A DNA stretch of 64,000 nt from Acetobacter tropicalis (GCF_001580915.1 NZ_LHZQ01000220.1:61383-125382); one strand, 5' to 3'. Shown: positions 37,613-49,295, numbered from the stretch's first letter. Made by a program: numbers and translations. The notes: generated by a model not told the origin, from the sequence alone.

Positions 37613-40600
37613 ATGACCGTCCGTTTTGTTCGTCTGCGGATTGCCGGTTTCAAGAGCTTTGCTGATCCCGTAACGGTGGAAATCCTGCCCGGTCTCACCG
37701 GTATTGTGGGGCCAAACGGCTGCGGAAAATCCAACGTTGTGGAAGCTCTACGATGGGTCATGGGGGAATCCTCCGCGCGCTCCCTGCGTGGTGGAGAACT
37801 GGATGACCTGATTTTTGCTGGCACAACGGGCCGGGCTGCCCGGTCTCTGGCGGAAGTCACCGTAACGCTTGAAGGTACAAAAGGCCTTGGGCCTGCCGCC
37901 TTTACTGACCTTGATGAACTCCAGATCAGCCGCCGGGCCGAGCGTGGCTCCGGCAGTGATTACCGTATCAACGGCAAACCCGTGCGTGCGCGTGATGTGC
38001 AAACCCTGTTTGCCGATCTCGCCTCCGGCGCACGATCTTCCGCCATGGTCAGTCAGGGCCGTGTGGCCATGCTGGTGGGTGCCCGCCCGGAAGAGCGCCG
38101 CACCATTCTGGAAGAAGCCGCAGGAATCACCGGCCTGCATGCCCGTCGGCACGAAGCCGAACTCAAGCTGCGGGCAACTGAAAATAATCTGACGCGCGCA
38201 GAAGACCTTCGCCAGCAGCTTTCTACCCGGCTGGATGGTCTGGCCGAACAATCGAAAGAAGCAAGCCGCTACCGGGAACTTGCATCCGCCCTGCGTGAAG
38301 CTGAGACAGAATTGCTGGCCGTGCTGCACGCCCGCGCCCGTCTGGCGGTAGAACGCGCCATTGATCTGGCCGCCCGCGCCCGCACAGCGCTGACCGAGCA
38401 TGAAGAAGCTGCCGAAACAGCGGTTATTGTTGAATTTGAAGCCAATCAGGCGCTTCCGGCCATTCGGGAAAAAGCCGACACGGCCCGCACGCTTCTGGAG
38501 CGGTGCCGCGTCACGGCTGAAGGCATGGCGCGAGAAGAACAGCGCGCCACGGCACAGGCACAGGCTGCCACAGAACGCCTGAACCAGCACGAAGCCGATT
38601 TTGCCGCCGCGCAGACCCGTGCGGACGATGCCGCCGCCACGCTGGAACGCCTGCAAACAGAACAGGCAGAAGCACAGGCTACCATAACCTCCCTGCCCAC
38701 GCGTATGGCGGAAGCCGAGGCACGGCAGGCACAGCTCACCGCAGATCTGGCTCAGGCTGAACAGACCCTTACCCGACTGACGGAAACCCTGACCGCTGCC
38801 CGCACCCGGCGAGACCGGGCTACGGAAGAACTTGAAACAGCCAAGGCGCTACATGCCCGCACCTGCGAGGCCGTAGCAGCACTTCAGACCGAACTGGACA
38901 GCCTGCAAACCCGCATGCCGTCCGAAGAGGTACGGGCAACAGCCGCCTCCGCGCTGGAAGCAGCGATCAAGGCACAGGCGGATGCGCGGACGGCACTGGA
39001 AGAGGCTGAACGCACACGGTCTCAGGCCAGCGTGGCGCTCTCGATCGCCCGCAATGATGCGGAAAACGCACGGCAGACACAGGCCGAAACCAGCAAGGCG
39101 CTGGACCGTGCACGAAGCCGCCTTCAGACATTGCGCAATGATCTGGCAAACCTTGAAAAGCGGCATGCGGATACACAAACCGCTTTGCTGGCTGACTCCG
39201 CACTTCAGACCTTGCGCGATCAGGCAGCCCACGCCAGCCAGACCCATCAGGCTGCTGCCCGTACTCTTGAAGAAAGTGAATCGACACGCCGCACAACCAG
39301 CGCGGCCCTGACGGACGCCAGCCGTCGCTTTCAGGCAGATGAGGCACAACGTAAAAGTGTCACGGAAGCCCGGCGCACGGCAGAAACCGCCCTGCAACGC
39401 GCCAGACAGGAAGAAGAAGCCCTCACCCGTGGCCTTGAACAAGCCATGAAGGAGGCGTTACCGGATACCGTTTTGCTCGAAGCTCAGCAAAAACGCGGTG
39501 CGCTGGAAGAGGACCTTCAGAAAGTCGGCACGGCCCTCACGCAGGCCGATACGCACCTTACGGACCTGAAAGCAGCGCAGACCGAAGCCTTCCGCAATCA
39601 TGATACGCTGCGCACGGAACTCACGCGGTTAAAGGCGCAGGCGGATGGTTTGGCACAGGCTCTTGGTCAGGATGAGACAACGAGTGCTGAGCCCGTCTCA
39701 GCCCAGATTGATGTGCCAGAAGGGTACGAGGCTGCTCTGGCCGCTGCGCTGGCAGAAGGCCTGGACGCACCCGCCGCTGATAACCAGCCGCGCGGCTGGC
39801 ATCTGCTGACAGGCGCGGAGGGTACCGCCCCCACACTGCCCGGCAATGCCACGCCGCTTAAAACACATATCAAGGCTCCGGCGGTGCTGGACAGGCTTCT
39901 CGGTTTTATCGGCCTGTTGCCTGATGGAATTGATGGCGCAGCATATCAGGCTTTGCTTCTGCCCGGGCAAAGTCTTGTCTCACTCAAGGGTGATCTATGG
40001 CGGTGGGACGGGTTCTATACGCGCGCAGGCGAGCCGGATGCCGCAACGCGACGCCTCGGCCAGCGCCGTATTCTAAAAGAGACCGAACAGCGTATCACTC
40101 TGCTGGAACAGGATGCGCCTACCGTCGAACAGGCTGCCAAAGCGGCAGTGGAAGCCGTGCAGACGGTGGAACGACAGGTCGCAGAATACCGCACCCAGCG
40201 GGCGCGGCTGGAGCAGGCACTGCAACAGGCCCGCGCGCAGGAAGCTGATATTGAACGCCGCCATGCTGCTTCCCGTGCACGGCTGGATGGCTTGCGCCCC
40301 CAGCAGGAACGTGCGGCTGGTGCCCGCACGGATGCAGAAACCGCCCTCGCTGCCGCCCAAGCCGCAAGCGAAGCTCTGCCCTCCGCCGAATCGCTCCGCG
40401 CCGCACTAGAAGACGCACGGCAGCAGGACACCACGGCACAGAATGCCGAGCAAAAAGCCCGCTCGGCCCTCAAAGCCGCCGAACAGGCCCTGCGTACCGC
40501 CAACGATGCCCTTACCCGAGCCGAAAATCAGCAGGCTGCGGCCAATGCCCGCATGGAAACCCTGCTGCCTGAACGGGAACGTCTGCGGCAGAACGTAGCG

Positions 40601-42166
40601 ACGGAAGAAAACACACTGGCTGAACTGGAAGCCCGTGTAAGCGCGGGGGCAGCCAACAAACAGTTTGAAGACGCCCTGCGCGCAGCGCAGACCCATCAGA
40701 CAGAAGCGGAAGCCGCTTTCCGTAAAGCAGAGCAGGATGCCGCCGCTGCCGAAAAAGCGGCACAGGAAGCCAGTATTGCGCACCAGCAACTGCAACAGCA
40801 GGCACTGGAACTTCGCTCCCGTCTGGAAGCCCTGACGCCGCGCCTTCAGGAACTCACAGCAGAAAAAGCTGAGCGGGAAGATCTGTTGGCCCGTGCGACG
40901 GCCGCGCTGGAAGAGGCCTCTGCCTCCGTGCCGGAAAATGCGGATGCCGAAGTCATCCAGCTTCAGGATCAAAAAACCACGCTGGCCACCCAGCTTGAAC
41001 AGATACGCGACTTACGCGCTGCGCTGCTGGCTGAAAAAGCCACACTCGCCACCCGTCAGACCACTCTGGCCGCTGGCATTGAAGAATGGACCACCCGCGC
41101 CGCCACAGCCCGTACGGATCTGGATCACGCCCGCCTGCGCCTAGAAACAGCCCAATCAGAACACCAGACCGTTTCTGAACTGCCGGCAGAAGCCGAACGC
41201 CAGAAAAAAGAGACGTTGCGGGCGCTGACCGAATCTGAAGAACAGTATGCCGCGGCTGATAAAGCCCGCGCGGATGCAGAAGCCGCCCTAGCCGCGGCCA
41301 ACGAGCAACGCCGCAAGACCGAAGGCGAACTGACCACCGCACGCGAAAACCTCCTGAAAGCCGAGGCCAAGAGCGAACAGGCCCAAGCCATTCTGGACCA
41401 GTTGCTAACGGAAACGCCTGCCCCACCCCGCCCTCCGATGGGGGAGCTGACAGAAGCCGCTGAAACCTCCTTGCGGCGCAAGATCGCCCGACTGACTCGG
41501 GAGCGGGACGATATGGGGCCAGTCAACCTGCGCGCGGAAATTGAAGCGGAAGAAGCATCCACTCAAGCGAATACCTTGGCTGCTGAAATTGCAGACCTTG
41601 AAGCGGCCATTGCCCGCCTGCGCGGGTCTATCGGCGCGCTCAACAAGGAAGGTAGAGAGCGGTTAATGGCCGTTTTCACGCAGGTCGATCACCATTTTCA
41701 GTCGCTCTTTTCACGCATGTTTGGCGGTGGCCGTGCGCATCTGGGGCTGGTTGGCAGTGATGATCCGCTTGAAGCAGGCTTGGAAATCTACGCGCAGCCC
41801 CCAGGTAAGAAGCTGGCAACACTCTCCCTGCTTTCCGGGGGTGAACAAGCTTTAACCGCTCTTTCATTGATTTTTGCCGTCTTTCGCTGTAACCCAGCCC
41901 CCGTTTGCGTCCTCGACGAAGTTGATGCACCTCTTGACGATGCCAATGTCGGGCGCTTCAGTGCTCTGCTTGGTGACATGGTAACAGAAGCAGGGACTCG
42001 CTTTCTGGTTGTGACACATCATCAATTGACAATGGCCCATATGGACCATCTGTTTGGCGTGACCATGCAGGAACGTGGGGTGAGCCGCGTACTGTCTGTT
42101 GATCTTGCGCGTGCGGCAGCTATGGCTGGCCAGCAAGACAGGGAAACCACACATGTCTCATCGTGA
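37613..42166 (+). CDS. smc: Chromosome segregation ATPase SMC
   Basis: SMC forms the bacterial condensin with ScpA and ScpB. Walker A GPNGCGKSNVVEAL is near residue 32, the signature LSGGEQALTALSL near the C-terminus, and Walker B VCVLDEVDAPLDDANV follows. Two very long coiled-coil arms rich in A, E, Q and R flank a hinge at about residues 700-810 (EGYEAALAAALAEGLDAPAA to LVSLKGDLWRWDGF). At 1517 residues it is roughly 300 longer than the common ~1170-1200, because both arms are extended. No scp genes are nearby. Confidence 0.95.
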   Translation: MTVRFVRLRIAGFKSFADPVTVEILPGLTGIVGPNGCGKSNVVEALRWVMGESSARSLRGGELDDLIFAGTTGRAARSLAEVTVTLEGTKGLGPAAFTDLDELQISRRAERGSGSDYRINGKPVRARDVQTLFADLASGARSSAMVSQGRVAMLVGARPEERRTILEEAAGITGLHARRHEAELKLRATENNLTRAEDLRQQLSTRLDGLAEQSKEASRYRELASALREAETELLAVLHARARLAVERAIDLAARARTALTEHEEAAETAVIVEFEANQALPAIREKADTARTLLERCRVTAEGMAREEQRATAQAQAATERLNQHEADFAAAQTRADDAAATLERLQTEQAEAQATITSLPTRMAEAEARQAQLTADLAQAEQTLTRLTETLTAARTRRDRATEELETAKALHARTCEAVAALQTELDSLQTRMPSEEVRATAASALEAAIKAQADARTALEEAERTRSQASVALSIARNDAENARQTQAETSKALDRARSRLQTLRNDLANLEKRHADTQTALLADSALQTLRDQAAHASQTHQAAARTLEESESTRRTTSAALTDASRRFQADEAQRKSVTEARRTAETALQRARQEEEALTRGLEQAMKEALPDTVLLEAQQKRGALEEDLQKVGTALTQADTHLTDLKAAQTEAFRNHDTLRTELTRLKAQADGLAQALGQDETTSAEPVSAQIDVPEGYEAALAAALAEGLDAPAADNQPRGWHLLTGAEGTAPTLPGNATPLKTHIKAPAVLDRLLGFIGLLPDGIDGAAYQALLLPGQSLVSLKGDLWRWDGFYTRAGEPDAATRRLGQRRILKETEQRITLLEQDAPTVEQAAKAAVEAVQTVERQVAEYRTQRARLEQALQQARAQEADIERRHAASRARLDGLRPQQERAAGARTDAETALAAAQAASEALPSAESLRAALEDARQQDTTAQNAEQKARSALKAAEQALRTANDALTRAENQQAAANARMETLLPERERLRQNVATEENTLAELEARVSAGAANKQFEDALRAAQTHQTEAEAAFRKAEQDAAAAEKAAQEASIAHQQLQQQALELRSRLEALTPRLQELTAEKAEREDLLARATAALEEASASVPENADAEVIQLQDQKTTLATQLEQIRDLRAALLAEKATLATRQTTLAAGIEEWTTRAATARTDLDHARLRLETAQSEHQTVSELPAEAERQKKETLRALTESEEQYAAADKARADAEAALAAANEQRRKTEGELTTARENLLKAEAKSEQAQAILDQLLTETPAPPRPPMGELTEAAETSLRRKIARLTRERDDMGPVNLRAEIEAEEASTQANTLAAEIADLEAAIARLRGSIGALNKEGRERLMAVFTQVDHHFQSLFSRMFGGGRAHLGLVGSDDPLEAGLEIYAQPPGKKLATLSLLSGGEQALTALSLIFAVFRCNPAPVCVLDEVDAPLDDANVGRFSALLGDMVTEAGTRFLVVTHHQLTMAHMDHLFGVTMQERGVSRVLSVDLARAAAMAGQQDRETTHVSS

Positions 42167-42911
42167 AATGACGGTGGACGCCCCTAAACTTGAGGGGAAC
42201 CCACTCAAACGATGCCTGGGCAAGGCCGCACTGGCTATTGGCGTCTGTGCGCTGGCCGGGTTCGGGTTGGCGCTCCATCATTCAAAAGCCTATGGGCTGA
42301 TGGCCCGCATTCATCATGGACTTGTTATCTGCACGCCGGGCACCGGGCTGAGCATGACTCCGGCCTCTACTGGGCTGCTCAGCGGCGCAACCTCCCCAGC
42401 CATGATTCGCTTGGCGCTTGCCACGCAGGATGATGGCCGCGTCATTGTGGTGCCAGGCTCCAATCAGTTGAGCGATGTTCTGGCCTCTTCCCGCCGGGCA
42501 CATACTCTGTTGATGCTCGATCTGAACGATACCAACCCGGTAGATGTGGCAAAACTGGTCCGCAAAGCCAGAATGCGTGACCGCGTGGTGCTGGTGGCTC
42601 CCAATCATGACGGTATTGAAGCTGCTCTACAGGCAGATTCGGCCATGATGGTGGCTATTCCCATCAATTCCACACGGGATGCCTACGCAGCGCATAAGCT
42701 GGCTAGACACCATCCTTACGCAGCCTATCTCTCTCCCACGGCATCACCGGGCCTCTTCACCTTGGTGCATCGTGATGCCGAAGCGATCATCACGGAAAAT
42801 CCTGCCACCCCCTCTTTCTCGGCTTCCCAGTTTCTCTCGGAACGCCCAGTTGATATCGTGGTGACAAAGCAGCCAGCGCAACTCACACAAGACCTGACAC
42901 TGCACAACTAA
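42153..42911 (+). CDS. Unknown membrane-anchored protein, weak GDPD-like pattern
   Basis: About 252 residues, overlapping the smc end by 14 bases (ATG with AGGGA upstream; an alternative ATG is at 42168). One N-terminal membrane segment (AALAIGVCALAGFGLALHH) is followed by a soluble domain. LLMLDLNDTNPVDVAKLVRK, RVVLVAPNHDGIEAA and the end AEAIITENPATP recall the second half of glycerophosphodiester phosphodiesterases, but the catalytic histidines and acidic residues of that family are not evident. I would not assign a function. Confidence 0.6.
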   Translation: MSHREMTVDAPKLEGNPLKRCLGKAALAIGVCALAGFGLALHHSKAYGLMARIHHGLVICTPGTGLSMTPASTGLLSGATSPAMIRLALATQDDGRVIVVPGSNQLSDVLASSRRAHTLLMLDLNDTNPVDVAKLVRKARMRDRVVLVAPNHDGIEAALQADSAMMVAIPINSTRDAYAAHKLARHHPYAAYLSPTASPGLFTLVHRDAEAIITENPATPSFSASQFLSERPVDIVVTKQPAQLTQDLTLHN

Positions 42912-43296
42912 CAGGCCTCTCCCCCCGTTCGCTGTGTGCTGCATCTGTTTGGAAAGCCGACACCAGCTACTGATGGGAAAAGTTTGGAACATGAGCATGG
43001 GTGTGCCGGTCTAATTCATAGGCCACATACCCAAAAATGGCGGTAATTGAGAAAAAACTCTCGCCAGAGCGCTGTCATGCTTTTCCACGCGGCTTCTGAC
43101 TCTAAAACAACAGTTTCAAAAGTACCCCGCTCAATCGGGCAGTCTTTTTTGCCTGAGCACTGTTGTCTTTATTGTCCTACGCTACCGTTTCGGGCCGCCT
43201 GAGTCGTTACCTCCAGCTTTTCGACGCGCTCGGAACGCCCTGATCAAGGCGCGGCCTTGTACCCAACGCTGATACCTGCTTTCATGGTGAAACAAC
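42912..43296 (+). other. Gene-free stretch with a weak terminator
   Basis: No coding frame of interest. CCCG-CTCAAT-CGGG (43126-43139) is followed by a T6 run (43145-43150) and may end transcription from smc and the downstream gene. Nothing else was recognised, and I saw no tRNA or known small RNA. Confidence 0.4.
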
Positions 43297-43341
43297 AAAA
43301 GGCCGGGCGACAGAGATTTCCCCTCTGCGCCCGGCCTTTTT
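43297..43341. terminator. Bidirectional terminator downstream of aarC
   Basis: AAAAGGCCGGGCG and CGCCCGGCCTTTT pair perfectly and the stem continues through CAGAG/CTCTG. It has a T-run on the plus side and an A-run on the other, so it works in either direction. It lies 20 bases after the aarC stop. Confidence 0.92.
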
Positions 43342-43360
43342 CTGTCTGCTCAAAGCCAGA

Positions 43361-44974
<1,614 letters not shown>

Positions 44975-45164
44975 CTATATCCAGCCTTTTTCCCACCGAC
45001 ACCGTCCCGGCGCCGGGTAATGGCGTAACCTAGGCAGAAAAACTTCTCTCTGGCGTGTCACATGGTTGTGCACAAAAAGCGGAATGCAAAAAAATATCGC
45101 CATCCCCTTCCCTGTCCAGACCAGTGAAGCCTACATGGAAGGAAGGAATGGTGGACAAACGCGG

Positions 45165-45893
45165 ATGGACAAAGGCTTCTTCCTTGACGAAAACGTGAAA
45201 AAAGCAATGCGGAAAGGACTCCGCGTTGTGGGAGATGTGCACGGTGATCTTGACGCTTTCCGACACGCCGTCGCCACAGAACGTTTCATCATCCAGTTGG
45301 GAGATCTTGTCGATTACGGGCCAGACAGCGCAGGTGTTCTGCGACTGATGATGGAGGTCATGCAACAGAAGCGTGGCCTGTTTCTCATCGGGAATCATGA
45401 CCGCAAGCTGGGGCGGGCGCTGCTGGGCCGTAAAGTGCGGCCGGACCCGCCGCTTGAGGCAACGCTTTCACAGCTTGCCCAGCCCGAAAATGCCGATATC
45501 GCCCGCGCCGCACTCTCGTGTCTGGAATCAGCCCCGGCATGGCTGGTGCTGGACCGCAAGATTTTTGTACATGGCGCCTTTGATGTCCGCATGCTTATGG
45601 AACCGCCACCACCACCGTTGGAACGGGTGACATTCCTGCTCTCACGCGCATTGTTCGGTGAAACCACCAACCGCATGCAGAAAGATGGTTACCCCGAACG
45701 GTGCCTGAACTGGGTCAACCATATCCCCGGCGGTTACACTGTTTACTGTGGGCATGATCAACGCTCCACCAACGGATGCCCTCTTACCATTCCCGGCCGC
45801 GCAGGGGGGCAAGCCATCTTTACAGATACCGGTGCCGGCAAAGGCGGCCATCTTGCATGGCTGGACCTGCCACCGGTTTCGATGGAAAACTGA
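45165..45893 (+). CDS. Calcineurin-like metallophosphoesterase (PrpE/serine-threonine phosphatase type)
   Basis: About 242 residues with the metallophosphoesterase motifs in order: GDVHGD, GDLVDYGP, GNHD, then single histidines in FVHGAF and YCGHDQ. These bind two metals. It resembles PrpE/ApaH-like protein phosphatases. The start is uncertain: ATGs at 45165, 45135 and 45084 are all in frame, and 45165 has GGTGGA nine bases upstream. It lies 69 bases before the chorismate mutase gene. Its substrate, protein or diadenosine tetraphosphate, is not clear. Confidence 0.8.
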   Translation: MDKGFFLDENVKKAMRKGLRVVGDVHGDLDAFRHAVATERFIIQLGDLVDYGPDSAGVLRLMMEVMQQKRGLFLIGNHDRKLGRALLGRKVRPDPPLEATLSQLAQPENADIARAALSCLESAPAWLVLDRKIFVHGAFDVRMLMEPPPPPLERVTFLLSRALFGETTNRMQKDGYPERCLNWVNHIPGGYTVYCGHDQRSTNGCPLTIPGRAGGQAIFTDTGAGKGGHLAWLDLPPVSMEN

Positions 45894-45962
45894 ACCGGAG
45901 CCGTATAAAAAAGCGCTGAAACCCGGCCTCTTTGACCTTCAACCAAGAGATACCATACCACC

Positions 45963-46280
45963 GTGACAGACCAGACTTCTCCCGCAGATGCTCTTCAGGA
46001 CCTCCGCCGCAGCATTGACAATATTGACGCAGCCCTTGTTGCCATTCTGGCAGAGCGCTTTCGTTGCACAAAAGCTGTTGGAGCCCTCAAGGCCCGCTAT
46101 GGCATGCCGCCTGCTGACCCCGCGCGTGAAAGCCGGCAGATCGCACGGCTGCGTACCCTTGCGGAAGAAGCTCATCTGGACCCGGATTTTGCTGAAAAAT
46201 TCCTGAACTTCATTATTCACGAAGTCATCCGGCATCATGAAGCGATTGCCAGACAGTCTTCAGACTCGGCAAACACATGA
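45963..46280 (+). CDS. Chorismate mutase (AroQ type)
   Basis: A free-standing all-helical chorismate mutase of 105 residues that converts chorismate to prephenate for tyrosine and phenylalanine. LRRSIDNIDAALVAILAERFR, KARYGMPPADPARE and FLNFIIHEVIRHHEAIA match the AroQ fold, with the conserved arginine, lysine and glutamate. Start is GTG. It overlaps the next gene as ATGA, so it is translated together with the SixA-like gene, an unexpected partner for an aromatic pathway enzyme. Confidence 0.9.
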   Translation: MTDQTSPADALQDLRRSIDNIDAALVAILAERFRCTKAVGALKARYGMPPADPARESRQIARLRTLAEEAHLDPDFAEKFLNFIIHEVIRHHEAIARQSSDSANT

Positions 46281-46804
46281 CACGCCGCCTGCTGCTGCTA
46301 AGGCATGCGGAGGCTGCCCCGCCCCCTGCAGGTGACTTCAGTGAAACGGCTGATCTCGCCCGCCCCCTGACGGCAGCAGGCCGCGCCGCCGCCCAAAGAT
46401 GCGGTGTCTGGCTGCGGCAGCATACGCTCTCGCCAGACCTTGTGCTGTGCAGCCCCTCCGTTCGCACCCGCCAGACGCTGGAAGGGTTACTTCCCTTTCA
46501 GCAGCCATCAGCTTTCCCTACCCGCTTCTGCCCCGAAATTTATGAAGCGCCACCAGAAGCACTGCTTGCCCAGATTCGTACCGCACCTGTTCAGGCACGC
46601 ACCGTTCTTCTGATCGGCCATAATCCGGGCATCTCCGCGCTTGCCCGCCTGCTGGATCAGCAGGCCATTGCACTTGATCAGGGATTCGCAACTGCGTCTC
46701 TCGCAGTCTTCAGTATGTGGGGGTCAGACACAGGAACCGACACACCAGACTGGGCGCAATGTGACGGACAAAGCCTGACTTTGGACACATTCGCGCGACC
46801 CTAG
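46277..46804 (+). CDS. SixA-like histidine phosphatase
   Basis: A 175-residue histidine-phosphatase-superfamily protein: LLLLRHAEAAPP carries the RHG-type phosphate-binding histidine near residue 8, RPLTAAGRAAAQR and SPSVRTRQT follow, and LIGHNPGIS holds the second histidine. SixA dephosphorylates phosphohistidine in phosphotransfer proteins. From memory, the gene called aarB of the Acetobacter acetic-acid-resistance cluster is SixA-like; its place next to citrate synthase fits that, but I assign no symbol. Confidence 0.85.
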   Translation: MTRRLLLLRHAEAAPPPAGDFSETADLARPLTAAGRAAAQRCGVWLRQHTLSPDLVLCSPSVRTRQTLEGLLPFQQPSAFPTRFCPEIYEAPPEALLAQIRTAPVQARTVLLIGHNPGISALARLLDQQAIALDQGFATASLAVFSMWGSDTGTDTPDWAQCDGQSLTLDTFARP

Positions 46805-46954
46805 CGCGGAAAAACAGCGGTTTTCCGGCGGAGAGCTCCCAAGATAACGCGCGGTTTATCGGCACACTTCTTCCTGTTTCTCACGGGATCGGAGACAACA
46901 CTCAAACAGCAGGCCGCAACAGGGCTGCGGTCCCTAAATGCAGAAGGAAACATC

Positions 46955-48265
46955 ATGAGCGCGTCGCAGAACGAAGGTAAGCAGAACACCGCCAGCCTTT
47001 CGCTGGGTGGAAAAACTGCCGAATTCCCTGTTCTTTCCGGCACCCTGGGGCCGGATGTTGTCGATATTCGCAAGCTTCCGGCTCAGCTGGGCGTTTTCAC
47101 CTTTGATCCCGGATACGGTGAAACAGCATCCTGCAACAGCAAGATCACCTTTATTGATGGGGATAATGGTGTCCTTCTGCATCGGGGTTATCCGATCGCC
47201 CAACTGGCAGAACAGGCATCTTACGAAGAAGTCATTTACCTTCTGCTGAATGGCGAACTGCCGAGTGATGCTGAATACAAGAAATTCACGCATACCCTGA
47301 CAAACCATACGCTGCTCCATGAGCAGATCCGCAATTTCTTCAATGGCTTCCGGCGTGATGCTCACCCCATGGCCATTCTGTGCGGCACCGTTGGGGCGCT
47401 GTCCGCGTTCTACCCGGACGCCAATGACATCGCCGTTCAGGCCAACCGTGATCTGGCCGCCATGCGGTTGATTGCCAAGATCCCGACCATCGCCGCATGG
47501 GCTTACAAATATACGCAGGGTGAAGCCTTCATCTACCCGCGGAATGATCTGAACTACGCCGAAAACTTCCTCTCCATGATGTTCGCGCGCGTTTCAGAGC
47601 CATACAAGATCAACCCTGTTCTGGCTCGCGCCATGAACCGTATCCTGATCCTGCATGCGGATCATGAGCAGAACGCCTCCACCTCCACCGTTCGTCTGGC
47701 AGGGTCCACGGGCGCCAATCCGTTCGCATGTATTGCCGCTGGCATTGCCGCCCTTTGGGGACCGGCTCATGGTGGCGCGAACGAAGCCGTTCTGAAAATG
47801 CTGGCTGCCATTGGCAAGAAGGAAAATATTCCTGACTTCATTGCCAAGGTGAAAGACAAATCCAGCGGCGTAAAGCTGATGGGCTTTGGCCACCGCGTGT
47901 ACAAGAACTTTGATCCGCGCGCCAAGATCATGCAGCAGACATGCCATGAAGTGCTGACCGAACTGGGCATCAAGGATGATCCGCTGCTGGATCTGGCGAT
48001 CGAGCTTGAAAAAATCGCTATCAATGATGAGTACTTCGTGCAGCGGAAGCTGTATCCGAATGTGGATTTCTATTCAGGCATCATTCTGAAAGCCATGGGC
48101 ATTCCCACCAGCATGTTCACCGTGCTGTTCGCTGTGGCCCGCACCACCGGCTGGGTCAGCCAGTGGAAAGAAATGATCGAAGAACCTGGCCAGCGCATCA
48201 GCCGCCCCCGCCAGCTTTACACTGGTTCTGCAAAGCGGGATTTTGTTCCGTTCGACAAGCGGTAA
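46955..48265 (+). CDS. gltA: Citrate synthase (AarA)
   Basis: Citrate synthase condenses acetyl-CoA and oxaloacetate; in Acetobacter the gene is also called aarA and supports acetic acid resistance. The 436 residues are the type II form: [35 protein letters not shown] with catalytic His, GPAHGGANE with the second His, [14 protein letters not shown] and a C-terminal Asp in the region NVDFYSGI. A strong ribosome site (AGAAGGA) precedes the ATG. It follows the SixA-like gene after 150 bases containing a small hairpin and probably its own promoter. Confidence 0.96.
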   Translation: MSASQNEGKQNTASLSLGGKTAEFPVLSGTLGPDVVDIRKLPAQLGVFTFDPGYGETASCNSKITFIDGDNGVLLHRGYPIAQLAEQASYEEVIYLLLNGELPSDAEYKKFTHTLTNHTLLHEQIRNFFNGFRRDAHPMAILCGTVGALSAFYPDANDIAVQANRDLAAMRLIAKIPTIAAWAYKYTQGEAFIYPRNDLNYAENFLSMMFARVSEPYKINPVLARAMNRILILHADHEQNASTSTVRLAGSTGANPFACIAAGIAALWGPAHGGANEAVLKMLAAIGKKENIPDFIAKVKDKSSGVKLMGFGHRVYKNFDPRAKIMQQTCHEVLTELGIKDDPLLDLAIELEKIAINDEYFVQRKLYPNVDFYSGIILKAMGIPTSMFTVLFAVARTTGWVSQWKEMIEEPGQRISRPRQLYTGSAKRDFVPFDKR

Positions 48266-48273
48266 TCACCAGC

Positions 48274-48308
48274 TTCGGGGAAGGTTTTTCTGCCTTCCCC
48301 GGCTTTCC
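48274..48308 (+). terminator. Terminator after citrate synthase
   Basis: CGGGGAAGG and CCTTCCCCG form a perfect nine-base-pair stem with a T-rich loop, followed by GCTTTCC. It lies just after the citrate synthase stop at 48265. Confidence 0.7.
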
Positions 48309-48449
48309 TCTCCAGACGTTCTCAAAACGAGTCAGCGCAGCGTTTCTAGCGCGCCCTCTCGTTTCTAATGCACCGTCTGGAAGCAACTGTTTCTTTATTA
48401 AGCGAACAGACTTTCCTCAGCATTTCTGTCTGATGAACAGATCCAGCTT

Positions 48450-48848
48450 TCAGATCTCGGCTTCTACCAGAAGCGCCTCGTCCTGCGTGGCCTGTCCTTC
48501 CCGAATCATCAGAAACTGGCCAGACCAGTTTCCCGATATGGACCATGTTCCACTTATTTCCGTCGCATCGTCATTGACCGTGCCGCTGTAATGCACATCA
48601 TGCGCACGGACTGTGCCTTCATAGGTTTTCACAAACACAACCTGCCGCCCTGTATGATGACCGCTCAGCACAGCATACAGAATGGAATGGTCAGGTGTTG
48701 TTTCAGTCGCCTTTTCCGTAATGGCACCAGACAGCACGCCTGCTTGATCAAGTAGAGATGCCGTGAAAAATTCTGGTGCGTACCCGCGCGGATACGTGAA
48801 CTGTCCCTGCCATAACCCCGTCAGGGAGGATGTATCATGCTGTGTCAT
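48450..48848 (-). CDS. Unknown small protein (beta-rich)
   Basis: About 132 residues beginning MTQHDTSSLTGLWQGQFTYP. Short strands with many G, T and V (SGTVNDDATEISGTWSISGNWSGQFLMIR) suggest a lipocalin- or avidin-like small barrel. No signal peptide. AGAGG lies upstream of the ATG. The sequence is not one I can name. It follows the 78-residue gene on the same strand but across a terminator. Confidence 0.6.
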   Translation of the reverse strand: MTQHDTSSLTGLWQGQFTYPRGYAPEFFTASLLDQAGVLSGAITEKATETTPDHSILYAVLSGHHTGRQVVFVKTYEGTVRAHDVHYSGTVNDDATEISGTWSISGNWSGQFLMIREGQATQDEALLVEAEI

Positions 48849-48865
48849 GATGCCTCTGAACAAAC

Positions 48866-48896
48866 AAAAAGCCAGACCGGAATACCCGATCTGGCT
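48866..48896 (-). terminator. Terminator after the 78-residue gene
   Basis: On the minus strand AGCCAGA and TCTGGCT pair around GC-rich inner bases, and five T follow. It lies 47 bases after the stop of the upstream gene and before the next ATG. Confidence 0.75.
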
Positions 48897-48942
48897 CACA
48901 CTCTTCCACAGAAGAATTTGAAACCTCGATAGACCTCAGCCG

Positions 48943-49179
48943 TTAGCAGTCACAGCCTTTGGTCGGTCCTTCAGATTTACGCACAACGTGATGGTCAATC
49001 CATTCAGAGACCAAGCGGCGTGCTTCATTCAGAGACGCTTCAGGATGATGAATGCGATAAAGCGTGGTGCAAGCATGAAACGCGGTTACGTCTTCAGTGC
49101 CCACCTCACGCAGCTCCTGATACGCCGTGATAACAGCACGCTCACATTTACGTGCGATCCGACTTAGTTCAACAGCCAC
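48943..49179 (-). CDS. Unknown 78-residue protein
   Basis: A small, probably all-helical protein: MAVELSRIARKCERAVITAY, then a middle with FHACTTLYRIHHPEASLNEA and a C-terminus ending in GCDC. The GTG start has AAGGA seven bases upstream, and the C-terminal cysteines and histidines hint at metal or redox binding, without proof. It has its own terminator. Codon use looks normal for the window. I do not recognise the family. Confidence 0.65.
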   Translation of the reverse strand: MAVELSRIARKCERAVITAYQELREVGTEDVTAFHACTTLYRIHHPEASLNEARRLVSEWIDHHVVRKSEGPTKGCDC

Positions 49180-49295
49180 AGCACCATCCTTAAGTTAATA
49201 ATCAATCTCAACAAGTTCAGATTAAACGCCTCTTCCCTCCCCTACGCAAGCAGGAATGTCCTTTCTCCTGATCACAAGTTTTTTCAGTGACATTT

